Below are positions 22,768 through 35,400 of a stretch of DNA of 64,000 nucleotides, piece after piece. Position numbers and translations under genes: made by a program. The stretch lies in contig BDSI01000042.1 in assembly GCA_003117195.1 (NCBI GenBank), positions 198,986 to 262,985 of the forward strand. The letters run 5' to 3'. Origin of the DNA: Eudorina sp. 2006-703-Eu-15 (lineage: Eukaryota; Chlorophyta; Chlorophyceae; Chlamydomonadales; Volvocaceae). Below the pieces are notes generated by a model. The model made no database searches. It saw only the letters and a program-made list of their open reading frames with translations, and was not told where the DNA came from. Within the stretch, counting starts at the first letter, position 1; each line of letters begins with the position of its first letter.

Positions 22768-23518
22768 TGATTACATTAAAACATGATATCGTTATCTTGT
22801 CATTTGTTGAAATTGCCCGTTTGCTGGTGTTGCGTGTTCTTGCCCGTTTATTGTCGAAACTATAATGTCGTTGGACCACGTTCCGCGCACCTTCGTCCTA
22901 CCTGCGAGAAGTTCCAGGAAGTAAGAGCGCATCAAGGCCGGCGTTAATTTGGGATTGTTCGTTTCATGTAGCGAATTAGAGCTTCTGGCAATATATACGT
23001 ACGCACTGCTGCTAGATCAATCTCGCTTCAAGTAATCATCCGCCGCCCGTCCACATTTGTCAGACAGTTAAACAACGATTTCTCTCACCCAAACCCACTA
23101 ATGTGACATTTTTTCTTGAACAAATAAAGCGAACATTGTTATTTGAGTAAGTACCAGCATTGATACAACTAATCCATAGGCAGGGCTTTTAAATGTACGG
23201 GTTGGCAAGTGTTCTTACTTCAACCTCATACGGTACACGCACAATATTGACAGAGATTACAATTATGTTACGGAGAGGTTTTCTGGTGCTGCGTTGTCGT
23301 GTTTCGTTTCTAATTATGATTAGGCCTGCTTGTGAGAGCTATTCACTCACTTGTTGATGACATCGGAACTGTCCTTACAGGCGGCATTGTTTGAGTACGA
23401 AATGCTATTTCCCATGTATTTCAGTTACATAATAGATAGATCGACCAGGCAGTGCGTGCTTCTACTTCTTGCCAACGCGACAAGCTAAGCACAACATACA
23501 TCTCGAACCTCTAACAGA

Positions 23519-26500
23519 ATGGCTTCCTCAAGAACAACATTCTTTTCTGCGTCGGCATTCATCATGTTGCTGCTGAGTTCCTGTTGTGCCTACGCCCGTG
23601 CCGCCAGCGACTTCATCGCTCACGAAGGTAATAACAAACAAACAGACAAAAAGCGAGCATTTAGGCATTCGTTCCATTGATTGCATGCTGAAATAAGTTG
23701 GGTGTTGATCGTTTATACTTGCAAAGATGGTTTGAGAGCGAGGGACTGATTACGTAAGCGCCCATATATGTTTATTTATGCGCGACCATACGTACCCTGC
23801 CTGGAGCGAGCGGGAGCGAGGTGCGTACGTACGGCACATGTGCGCTCGACCGCAGCCGCCCAACACGCTACATCTGCCATGCACACGGGCGGGGGAATAA
23901 TGGCCGTATCTTGGTAGGGCGGGCGGACGGATCCATCTTGATAGCTAGTTACTTTAGGCCATGGGTGCAACGTCCATCTATCGTTCAAAGCAAGAGGGCT
24001 TAAATAATAAAGCGAGCTATGCTAGCTTGGACTTTCCAGCCCTGTTATTATTCCATTCATGGTGTTGTATGGGCCGGCGCACGGCGGGTACATACATGGC
24101 ACGCACGTGCGTGCCTGCTGCGTGACTTGCCACGTACGTACATGCATTTGGTATGTACATACGTACACTTGCTTACTTGCAGGCCTGCGCGGCGCGCGGC
24201 CGGGACAGAGGCGCAGCGCCGCCTCTGGTGTCGCAGCCTCTACAGCAGCAGCCTCCGTTAACGGGACACGGCAGACCATCACCGGCACCCTTGTGCTAAT
24301 TACGTTGGACGGACCCCGGCAATACCTTGTCCGCGACGCCAGCTCTGGCTCGGTTGTACTCCTGGGGACTGGATACACGATGCCGGAGGCGGATGCAAAG
24401 GGGAGCATCATCGGTCCAGGCGCCACCATACAACTGGTGAGGTGGTTTGCTGCGTTGCTTGTCGGTATCCTTGCTTGTACATGTATACATGGTATATATG
24501 GTATCCTCGCTCCATACATACGTAATAGTGTTAGTCATCGCATCATCGATGCGGTGGGAGCCGTAAGGATATAGGTAAGCCAAGGATGGAATACAAGGAA
24601 TAATGGTGCGTGGGCTGTATGTGTACAGCAGCTGGATGGAGTGGTATATGACAGTACAGATAGACTCTATGCGGTCAAAGCAAGGCCACTCGAGCTGCTA
24701 ACTAGATAGCTGTGCACCACCATTAAGTCTATCTATATATGTGGCGTACGTTTGATGTGTCTCCCTCGGCTACCGCCGGTTGAGAGTCGGCGTGCGCGAC
24801 TACGTAAATGTATAGAGTGGTCGGCGGTTCCGTACATATATCCATGAACCCATCCAGCAGCGGGACTACCGCGTGGTAGCTAGGTCATCGAGGCACCAAC
24901 ATAAAAGACATTCTTGTTATATTATCAACCGACGTATATTATTGTGCGTGGACTCGTGTCCTGAAATCCGTTCGGCGTTCCGCGCGCGACCCGTGACCCA
25001 GTATGTAGACCAGCGGTTCACGCTACGAGCGTCCGCCGTCTATCTCTTCACGCGCGCCCTGCTGCCGCCGCGCAGGACTGCGTCTACAACGCGACCTCGG
25101 GCATCTGCACTCCGGACTCAAAATCCGTGGTCACTGTACTCAGCATCGTCGCCTCGATGCCGCCGGGGATTGGCACCTCCGTCTCTCAGAAACTCCTGGT
25201 CATGATCCTGGACTTCCCCAGCTGCGGCATCCGGGCCAGCCTCAGCGAGTCCAAAGTTCGGGACATCTACCTGGGCAGTGGCGGCATCGCGTCAAGGTTC
25301 TCACAGTGCTCCTACGGAAAATTCACGCTGGACTCGAGCGCGTTCCGAGCGCTAACCGTGTCACTCCCGTGTTCCACCAGCCTTGTGAGCGGGTGTGGCT
25401 GGCTTTCAATGTCGGTCGCAGCGGACGCGGTCGCCAAATCGACTTTGGGTGCAACTGCCTTCGCGTCCTTCACACATTTCACCTATGTGCTTCCACCGTC
25501 ATTGCAAAGCCAGTGCACCTGGGCAGGCCTGGCGTGGTGCCCGGGCACGCAATCGTGGCTGCAAACCTCGTCGTACGGAATCAACCGATGGGCGACCGTC
25601 GTGCAGGAGAGCATCCACAATTATGGTGCGTACGGCGGCGGCGGGGGACGGCATGAGTGTACTTACCTGTGTGTGCGCGACATAAATATGTACGTTGGTT
25701 CAGCATAAATGCGTAATTGATGGTAGGTTTATGTCGCCGTAAGGATATAGGGCAGGAACAGTGGCGCACAGCAGCTTGTCGGCGGCCTTTATCTGCCCAC
25801 CAGTACGTATGTAGTACTCATCACCAGCTGCCATGCATGCGTGGTATGCATCCACCACGCGCGCTAGCTACTGCTTGCTTGATTGCTCGCTTGACGGATG
25901 GATGAATGTAGGCCTGGTGCATTCGTGGCAAGGCGGTGTGGAGTACAACGACTACTCTACGGCCATGGGCCGTGGTGACGTCTGCCTGAACGCGGCCGAG
26001 ATATCACGCATGGGCTGGGCCAGCCCGGCGATTGGCGCCGATGGTATGGACTCCAACGCGCTCCAGCCTGGCTCGGCCAGGGCCTTCACCCTGCCAGCTA
26101 CGTACCTCACAGGCAACAACAACTACCTGCGCTTGAAGCCCACCTGGGTGTCGGGCTACTCCAAGAACCTCTACATCGCCGTCCGGGTGGCCAAGGGAGG
26201 TGACGCCGCGCTGGGATCATCGTACGCCGGCAAAGTCAACGTCCATGAGGTCAATGCCGAAAGGGTGCGTATGTATGTACGTAAGCGCACATACAGCGTA
26301 CGTTCGCGTGCTTGGGAGCATTTAAACGTGCGTGCTTGTTGCCTTCGGCATGCATGTGACTGCATAACCCCACGGTGAGTCCACACATGCATGTTGAATC
26401 TGTTCGTTTATGAGAAGCTCTAGGTCGCCGTGGCCTTCATTCATCTGTTGTACCATGTAAAACATATATACACAAACACATAATGAACCCGCCCATCCCC

Positions 26501-29500
26501 CCGCCGCCACCCACGTGCACTGCGGCGCCCATCAGGATAACGGCTTTTACAACAATCCGCGCGAGTGGTACGCCAAAGACAGGACGATCACCTTTATCGG
26601 CGCCGTCTCGGCCATGTCTCAGCAGACGTTCAGCAATTACAAGCTGGTTGTGTACGGCGGTTCCTGGAGGAACGGAGACAACCTGCGGGTGTACGTCTGT
26701 CGCTACAACAATGCCGCCTCGGAGTGCCCGTCGTCCGTTAACACCCTGGAACGTGGCGGTACGTACGTCCCTCCCCGTCCCCCCTGACACGTCTGAGGCT
26801 CATCATTCCCATGCGGTGTACGATCACGCACGTGCTACTGTGTATACGTATGTACGGCGGATACGTACCTTGCAATTCAAGCTAGCTAGCTCCCTCATGA
26901 TAACCTGCCCTGGCCAACGCACCCACACTGCTGTATATATGTATACAGCTCGCTGATATCTACCCCTTTGCTGCAACAGTCGCTTTCGAGTATTTTTATT
27001 CGCCATGCATCCACGCATCCAGATACACATGATACGGTTATGTATGATGTGCATGCGCGCGCGGCGACGTTGTTTTCGCCGCCTCGCGCCAAGCAGATAG
27101 ATGGTGGGGTACGTAGCAGAGGGTGGGGTACATACTACGTACCGTGACTTACCCGCGCGACACCGAGCAATGCTTACAAAACATTTACGTAATGACAAAC
27201 GAACCATGGGCGGCGGCTCGCTCCTTGCCATTATATAGTACGCAGCACCATCGAGGGAGAAAATGAATTGCATAATCACACAAATTTGTAATAAAGAAAA
27301 GCCTCACGTACTTATTACCACTCATCATCACTAGCTAGCTCTTCCTCCTTCCGTGTCTGCCTGCTTGCTTATGTGCGCGCGCAGACACATCACCGCCGCC
27401 ACCACCTACACCACCGAGGCCGCCACCACCGCCAGGTAACATACATGAATGCAGTAGCCATTATTTTGCAATTGTAATTGTTAGCCCAGATAGCTCGCAC
27501 GTAGGTGCCTCATCTCATCAACCCTTGCTTACCAAGGACGACTGCTCACCCTAAACCCATCTTCCAACAGCAGCCGCCCGCTTGTCCCGCATGCATGCAT
27601 ACATGCATGAACGTAGGCCTACCTAGTAATAATGATTCCCGGTGGCGGTAGTGGCAGGCGTAGCGGGCGGTGTAATGCTTTATCGATCACCAACATTCGT
27701 TCGGCCCCGCCCGCAGGCACCATCAGCTGCCCCTTCGCCAGTCAACCCGCCGGCAGTTACCTGAAGTCTTGTAGCGGATGCGCCCTTCAGAGTTGCACCC
27801 TGGTGTGCCAGCAGTGTGGAACAGTTAATGGGGCCCGCATCACTTCGCGTCCCCTCAACCTCGTGGACTGCCGCCCCGGATGGAGCTTTGAAAACATCAA
27901 CGGCCAGCTGCGATGTGTACCGTACGGCGACGGTACGTATTTATGTAACTCATGTGCTAGATAGCCAAGACGTCCAGCATGGTGCATGGATAGGTCGCCG
28001 CCAGCAGGCCGGAACGAGCAGATCATCATTTGCATATCAAGGCATTTGTGATCTTACTTCACGCTGATCGAATGATGCACGCACGGCAATAATGAAGTCT
28101 GTCGTGGTCGTGTGTTTCCGTCAGTGCGTGTTTTGTCATTACTTGTGCGCTAACGTCGTTCAGTGAGTTAGCTACCTACTGCTGACGCAGGTCATCGTAG
28201 AGGAATGCCTCTACGTATCTGATGCTATGTTTATTTCCGTCCGAACCCTATAACTGCGTGTTCGGAAATATATGAACGCACGAATAATGCACGCATGACA
28301 CCTTACGTACATGTACCCGCCGCTACCATGCATTACTCCGCTCGCGTGCTGCTTCCGTCCGAAACCGTCGCAGCAGATGGGCCGCCCGCATGGATCACTC
28401 AGCAGTTTAGCACTGGCCCCGCCGTGGTGCAAGTGCCCACCGCTGCTGTGACCGACGTAGCGCTGGTTGCCCCTGTCACTGCTCGGAGCGAGTCTCTCGA
28501 GCAGATGTGGCACATCAAGGTAGTGGACGCCTCGGCGGCAGTACACACTCTGCAACCAAATGGCGACACCAGCTTGTGCTGGGACGTAAGCTTTGCGTCA
28601 CAGAGCAACGGTGCCCGGGTGAGCCAGCCTACTAAGCGAAAGAAACGGAAGCAGCAATATAATAATGATAATAGTAAATAATAAAAAGTAATAATAATGA
28701 TAATAACAGTAGTAGTAATGTAATATTAGTATTATAACAAATAACTAAAACTAATAATAACCGCCGAGACGTGTGATGAGGGGCGGGGGGTGGTGTCTTT
28801 ATGAGTGTGCCACCCTTTGCACCACCTCGCTGCCGCCGCGCCACGTACGTATTTCCGCCCAGTAGGCTCGCTTGCTCATCAGGCAGTCCGTCGATCGCCA
28901 TGCATGGCCGTGCCGCCATCTAATAACAAACTCAAACTCGTACGTGCGTGTTCATTTAACTACTTCGTTTGTTTGTCCCAGGTGATCTTGTACCGATGCC
29001 GAGAACAAGACGGCAGCTTGCCGGCGCACCGGCGGTGGATTATTGTGCGGTCCTGCACAGCTGGGCAAGTGCACCTGGTGGCGCAGCACAGCCGCAAGTG
29101 CCTCGACATCGATGCGGGTATGTAGCTAGTGCGCATTTAATGCTGCAATCAACCAATACAACACGTTAATTTATGAACCTTAAACCCTAAGCCCTATAAA
29201 CCCTATATAATGTATATGTGTGGACGTTCATACATCGCATACATCGAATTCGTCGCTCACGCGGCCTCGTGCAGGAGGATCCGGGACGGTGCAGCAGTGG
29301 GACTGCCACTGGGGCTACAATCAGCGCTTCATTATAAGCGGGGCCGACCAGCCGGGGCAGGTGGCGACACCCGTGTTTGCCATCGCAGCTCCCACCCAGT
29401 TCACATGCAACGGCGACACTGCCGGTGGGTTCTGTGCATGCGCGCTCGCTTAATAATAGCAATGACACATACACTTTTCGTGCGTGCATTTATCTCCGTC

Positions 29501-31549
29501 GTACTGATGCATATCATCTCGTATTTGTGCAGAATCTACGTATGCACAGGTGACTAGCTTCGATAGCGCCGTCGGGTCGCTAGTAGTGGATGGGGTAGGA
29601 GATAGACTTGCTTGCTTTAGTATGTAGTGCCTGCTACTAATAGTGACGGCAGGGCGGGGCAAAGAAGAGCTTATTAAGGCGGGCAGACTATTTCGGCGCA
29701 ATTGCTGGCGTTAGGCGCCAAACCTATTTTCCTGCTAATGACCTCACTGAAGACATTAGGAGGAAGCTAGGGGCAGTATATATTAGTAAGATGCTTGACT
29801 CGTGATGAGTGCAGTCACTACTGCGAAATGGGGGCGAGGATGAAAAGCACTTCTGACGATTCAGCACATCACGCCGCGATGCATACCGTTGCTCATTCCG
29901 TGCATATTCGTGTTGCGCACGCAGTCTCGGTCAGGCCACCATCACCTCCGCCTTCACCGCAGCCGTCCCCGCCGCCGTCGGAGCCCCGAGGTGCGAAGAG
30001 CCGGACGCCGTTGTTCGTTAGCCGCGCCACATGATGCACCGCCGCAAACAACTGGACGGAGCACATTGGGGAGTTTGCGGCGAGGCGAGGGGAGGTCATA
30101 TTTGCGTGCGCCTTATTACGTACTTGCAAATGGTTTCCATCAGGACGCGGACATGTGCCCTTGTGCGCATGTACGTAGGCGCGAAATGGGCTTGCTATCC
30201 GCAGACGGACATAGCCGGCTTCGACATCCGCTACGTCCAAACCGCGAACATGGAAGCTTGTCGAGACGAGTGCTACAAGGAACCCACGTAAGCTGTTCAA
30301 GTTTGCGCGCGTGCATGCACCGCTGTGGTAGATAGCTGCTGGCTACGTAGGTGTAGTGCGTGTGATGTATATTGTGCACCTAGTTGACGCGCGGACGAAT
30401 AATATCGATCCATGGCTGGACTAATGTATGGGCTTTTGATACGTAGGACATAGCTAGCGTTAGTTGCGTGGCAGCGAGGTACGTAGATAGCCCTAGATAG
30501 CTTGCTTGGGCCAAGCGTACGTGCCAACATTTATCATCCAGCAGAGTAATATTACCGCTGCGTGTATGTATGTGTACCGACGACGGCATGCATGTTGAAA
30601 AATACGTGTATGGCACAGCTGCGTAACTTGCGCGCTCCGCACTATATATGGGATAAATAGTGGGCTATCAACGCAGCTACTCCGGGCTCGCTTTATTTTT
30701 CATCATTGATTATTATGTTGCATTGATTATCATTATGTTTTACAAACAACAACAACAACAACAACAATGATAATAGTACTTATAGGTAAATACAATTAAT
30801 GAATATTATAATTATATACATATATATATTATATACAATTAATGAATATTATAATTAACCTCTAATAATATAATGTATAAACCCCGATTGCGTTCAGTTT
30901 TAAGTGCACGGAGAGTGAACAAGTGCCTGCTCTTTGAGTCTAATGTTGCCGGCGCATCTCAATGTGTGACATATTCACGGCCGCCGTCGTCACAAAATGG
31001 CTTGTCGCGCGCTATCCAGCTGCCGCTGCTCCGTTTCTGCCGCCGCGGCCTGCCTTACAGGTGTCTCTTCTCCGTGCGCACAAATGACGGTTACTGCTAC
31101 TTGAAGAGGAATCCGATCACCGGAACCTCGGGTGCTAACCGCTACAATTCGTTCGTCGATCAGACGTGCTGGATGCGCGCAAACCGCGGTGCGTACGGTT
31201 GAACCTTCAGTCAATACTGGTGATGCGATAGGCTAATAATACATACTTGTTATCATCATCACGCACAGCTCAATATGCGGAGCGCACGGCAATCAAGCAG
31301 TTTTTTTAGTTAATGTTTATAATGCTGCGCTCGACGACGACCCCGCCGGCAACTACGGCAACTTCCCCCACCGGCAACTTGCCCTGCGGTGCTTGCTTGC
31401 TCGCCGGCGGGATTATTAACGCTTTTGCGCACCGCATAAAAATCCCCTTACATGCTTCCCCTTGCTTGCGGTACGTACGTAAATCCGCCTCACCAGGGAG
31501 GTTCTTCTGTATCGACAACTGGGACATCAACGGCGACCACTCGGATAAC
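23519..31549 (+). CDS. Gametolysin-like peptidase M11 with cyanovirin-N, ricin-B and PAN domains (exons 1-14, interrupted gene)
   Basis: Exons: 23519-23627, 24183-24436, 25076-25625, 25912-26264, 26536-26758, 27385-27435, 27717-27932, 28374-28618, 28982-29117, 29275-29424, 29925-29990, 30179-30287, 31061-31188 and 31497-31549. All borders are GT..AG with matching phase. Order: signal peptide (AFIMLLLSSCCAYARA); propeptide-like region; M11 catalytic domain with QESIHNYGLVH split by an intron and Met-turn YSTAMG; C-terminal beta part; proline linker; cyanovirin-N-like domain (GSYLKSCSGC, ENINGQLRC); ricin-B beta-trefoil (GSGTVQQWDC); proline linker; PAN/apple domain (CRDECYKEPTC). A second PAN starts with FFCIDNWDINGDHSDN and is cut by the retrotransposon. 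Volvocine M11 enzymes degrade hydroxyproline-rich matrix proteins, and Gln for the first zinc-ligand His is a known Volvox variant. The intact gene would encode 945 residues. Confidence 0.88.
27484..27573 (-). repeat. Dispersed repeat copy in metalloprotease intron
   Basis: This is the inverted partner of 21634-21697, with short insertions relative to it (for example CAA after CCTTGGTAAG and TGC after CCTACG). It sits in the intron 27436-27716. Confidence 0.65.
28640..28760. repeat. AT-rich TAA/TGA trinucleotide tract in intron
   Basis: Mostly AATAAT, GATAATAA and AGTAGTAAT units inside the metalloprotease intron 28619-28981. A similar AT-rich tract with (CAA)n and a doubled AATTAATGAATATTATAATT lies at 30735-30860. 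Confidence 0.6.
31545..31549 (+). repeat. Target-site duplication ATAAC (left)
   Basis: ATAAC directly precedes the LTR terminus TGTAACAC and is repeated at 52701-52705 directly after the terminus GTGTTACA. A five-base duplication is the usual footprint of Ty3/gypsy integrase. Removing the insertion and one copy rejoins the host reading frame with no indel. Confidence 0.95.
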
Positions 31550-31835
31550 TGTAACACGGGGCTCGCGGACTTAGTGAAATACGTAAGGGAGCGAGCACGC
31601 CGTCGTTACAAAAGAGCCGCAAAGCTCTTGGGACAAATATGATAAATATTATAAGTTAAGAATGCAATAATGGATTGCATCTGATGGAGGTAGGAATACG
31701 GAGTTGATGTCCGTATACGGCCGATGCGACATGTTCGTAATCGGACCTTCTGCTATTGACAGTCGATCCTACCACGGTTCCCAACATGGTAGCTTTGACG
31801 GACAAAGCTGTTACATCCTATGGTGTAAGTTGAAG
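31550..31835 (+). repeat. 5' LTR, truncated to its first 286 bp
   Basis: Appears identical by eye to LTR positions 1-286 (52163-52448), starting TGTAACACGGGG and stopping after TGTAAGTTGAAG. The remaining 252 bp of the LTR are missing here. With 32101-32386 it forms a 286-bp inverted repeat. Confidence 0.93.
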
Positions 31836-31848
31836 TATCGAGACCACT

Positions 31849-32386
31849 TGTAACACCGGTTTTGGTGTAGCGGAAGCGTATGGATCGTAGGGTAGACTTA
31901 CGGAAGTAACACGAATGTGCAATGGCGTAGTGTGGGAATGATCCACAACCACTAGGTGTCTAGTGATGGCTCATGCCCTACCCGTGCGAGCCTTTATGCA
32001 CCTGGGGCCTCGCATCACCCAGTGCCGTACCATGTCGGCAACGTGTGCGTCCTTAGATTTACACTCCTCCCGTGTGACACCCCACGGGCGTGATACAAAA
32101 CTTCAACTTACACCATAGGATGTAACAGCTTTGTCCGTCAAAGCTACCATGTTGGGAACCGTGGTAGGATCGACTGTCAATAGCAGAAGGTCCGATTACG
32201 AACATGTCGCATCGGCCGTATACGGACATCAACTCCGTATTCCTACCTCCATCAGATGCAATCCATTATTGCATTCTTAACTTATAATATTTATCATATT
32301 TGTCCCAAGAGCTTTGCGGCTCTTTTGTAACGACGGCGTGCTCGCTCCCTTACGTATTTCACTAAGTCCGCGAGCCCCGTGTTACA
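31849..32386 (-). repeat. Complete LTR of the reverse-strand copy (538 bp)
   Basis: It is the reverse complement of 52163-52700 with no difference noticed by eye. It is the 3' LTR of the minus-strand copy: it is preceded (on the minus strand) by the purine tract at 32399-32387. LTR ends are TGTAACAC and GTGTTACA, an 8-bp inverted repeat with TG..CA. Confidence 0.95.
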
Positions 32387-32433
32387 TTCTCCCCCCCCTG
32401 AAGCGAACGTCCCGAGAGCTTTGACGACTCCCA

Positions 32434-35400
32434 TTACTCCTCAGCCTTCCTTTTCCCCAATAATCGCTTAGATCGACGTGTGGTTGTGCCAACATCGTCA
32501 TCCGGTTTCTGTGTTTCCTGCACAGTCGGGGTAGGCTGTGTCCGCTCCTGGGGTTGGGCACCTTTGTTACCATGGTTTTCCTTGCGCTGCGCTTTTAAAG
32601 CAGCGTGGGATTGCTCCTTTCGGCTCGCCTCGGGCAGGCGTGTTTCATATGCCTCGATCAGTTGTTCCACTGGCGCAGACTCCCGCAGGGTAGCATCCGG
32701 CTCCCAGCTGTTTTCAGAGGGAGGGAAACCCTGCCACCTGACGAAGTATTCCCGTCTGTATCGACCGCGCCCTGCACTGACATCACGATGGTCGGCAATA
32801 TCCTCAACCATCCAGTACTCATCTTCACCAATTGTGAAGGCAGGGGCCGGTGGGGTCCGCCCATCGCGTTTGAAGTGTTTTAACAGTGAAACGTGGAACA
32901 CTGGATGAATGCGCATCTCAGTAGGCAACGTCAGCCTAGCTGCCGCGGGTCCCACCATCTTCTCAATGCGATAGGGCCCGATCCAACGCGGCAACAACTT
33001 GCGCGTACCAGGGGACTTGAACGTAATGTTCTTCGTACTGAGCAACACCTCCTGACCCTGTTGAAACTGCGCGATTGTTCTCTTTTTGTTCGCGTGTTTC
33101 TTTTGCCTCTGCTGAGCAGCTTCGAGGCACGCCCTTGCTCGCGCGAGTCGTTCGCGGAGGTTGGCACTAAATCGTACAGCGCCAGGCACGTTGCTAGGCA
33201 AACCAAGATCAACCGGGGTACGCGGCTGCCGTCCGCCGTTAAGCAGGAACGGTGTGGTGCCTATAGACTCCTGCCAAGCATTGTTTATCGCGAATTCAAC
33301 AAGCGGCAGATGCTGTTCCCAATCGTCATGAGTGGGAGCAATGTAGTGCCTGAGTGTCTCTTCCAAGAGGCGGTTCATCCGCTCTGTCTGGCCATCGGTC
33401 TGCGGATGGAACGCTGTACTCATATAACAGTGTGTGCCAAGCAGGCGCGTAACTTCCTTCCAGAATTTGCTCGTGAACCGTGGATCGCGGTCCGAGACAA
33501 AATTCTTAGGTAATCCGTGTTGCTTGAAGACAGTTGACACGAAAAGGTGTGCCAAGTCCTCTGCCGTGGCGCTGGTGTGTGTGGCAGCAAAGTGGGTCAT
33601 CTTGCTGAGCCGGTCCACAAACACAACAACAGCGTCGTGCCCGTCCTTCGTGGTTGGCAGCTGTGTTATCAGATCCATTGAGACACTTTCCCACACTCCC
33701 TGTGGAATCGGGAGAGGATGCAGTAGGCCCCCCGGCTTCTTGTTAAGGGACTTGTTTCGCTGGCACGATGGGCAACTGGCAACATAACGTTGCACGTCTG
33801 CGTGGAGGCCAGACCACCAGAACGTCCTTGCGATCGCTTCTGCGGTGCGCTCAGCACCCTTATGCCCAGAGAAAGGAGGGTCGTGGTACTCCTTTATGAT
33901 GGATGTGCGCAGCATGGGATCCCTAGGTACGACTATCTGGTCACCCTTGTACCAGAACCCGTCCCGCCTCTTAAACTGCATCACTGCTGCCTTCGGTTTC
34001 TTATACCAAGGGTCTCCAGCATACCCTTCACGTATCCGTTTGCCAAGGTCGCCAACCGTTAGGGACCCGGCAAGCACCGCTAACACCGCGTCATGAATGC
34101 GACTGATCGGATCAGCCACGTTGATTCGCCCCGGACGGTATTCCCACTTCATGCCATTGAAGCGCTGAAGGTATTCCATCCATCTCGCCTGTCGTCGTGA
34201 CAGCAACCCAGCCCCGCGCTGCTCGTGCAAGTACACTAGTGGGTGATGATCTGTAATCAACAAGAACTCACAACCCTCTAGGTAGCAGCGCCACTCAGTA
34301 AGAGCGTGTATAACCCCAAGGCATTCTTGATCTGTGGTCGTATAATTGTGTTCCGCACCAGTGAATTTCTGACTGGTGTACGCCACCGGGTGTCCGTCCT
34401 GCATCAGAACAGCTCCCGTACCGAATACCGACGCATCAGACCAAACCTCAAAGGGTTTGTCAAGCTGGGGTAGGGCGAGGACCGGTGCATTCATCAAGGC
34501 TGTCTTAATTCCCTCGAATGCCGCTTGGCACTGAGGAGACCAGACGAAGGGCACTTTCGCGCTGGTCAAAGCTGTCAACGGAGCTGCCAAGCTCGAAAAC
34601 CCCTGGATAAAACGTCTGAAGTAGTTTGCTAAACCAAGGAACTCGCGGAGCTTCTTAAGATCCTTGGGGACGGGCCAATCCCGTACCGTAGCGACTTTCG
34701 AGGCATCTACCTTCAGACCCTCACGGCTCACAATATGGCCGAGGAACTTCAATTCCGATTTATTGAAGTCACATTTTGACAGCTTAGCCTTGAAGTGGTG
34801 CTCCCTGAGCAGTGACAGCACAGTACGGAGATGCTGTACATGCTCGTCTGGCGTCTTACTGAACACCAGAATGTCGTCCAAGTACACCAGAACAAATTTT
34901 CCGATGTGCTTAGCAAAAATCCCATTCATCACGGATTGGAAAGTCGCAGGCGCATTAGTCAGTCCGAAGCAAAGTACCCGAAAAGCGAACTGACCCATCC
35001 CAGGCGCAATAAATGCGGTCTTAGGGATATCCTCCGGAGATATGCGGATCTGATAATAACCTTGCTGGAGATCGAGCGAAGTAAAAACTTTCGCACCCTG
35101 TAATGCATCGAAAATTTCCGTGATGTTGGGCATTGGATACCGCCGTTTCACCGTAATTTTGTTAAGAGCTCGATAGTCGAGACACATTCGAAGCTCTCCA
35201 TTGGCCTTCTGGACGAAGAGGACCGGCGCTCCGTACGGAGAATTGGAAGGCTCAATATAACCTTTCGCCAGAAGATCGGTGACTTGCTTCCGTACTTCAT
35301 CCATTTCTTTAGGCGATAGCCTATACATTCTTTTGGCAGGCGGTTCCGCGTTGGGCACCAGGGGAATAGTGTGACCAGTACCGCGGTCAGGCGGTAGGCC

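Larger units (their letters stand above)
20084..23518. other. Intergenic stretch between gene B and the metalloprotease
   Basis: I find no gene I can support. It contains GTAT/GTAC microsatellite (about 20700-20735), one copy of a repeat shared with 27484-27573 (21634-21697), and a strikingly AT-rich block from about 22370 to 23510. That block carries a weak 87-codon minus-strand frame. Confidence 0.45.

Noticed and set aside
27717..29424. Ricin-like sequence considered as a toxin
   Set aside because: Only the beta-trefoil lectin fold is present. There is no N-glycosidase chain, and the context is a secreted protease.
31313..31642. Apparent 109-codon gene ending in basic residues
   Set aside because: It is intron plus the host exon 31497-31549 read through into the LTR.
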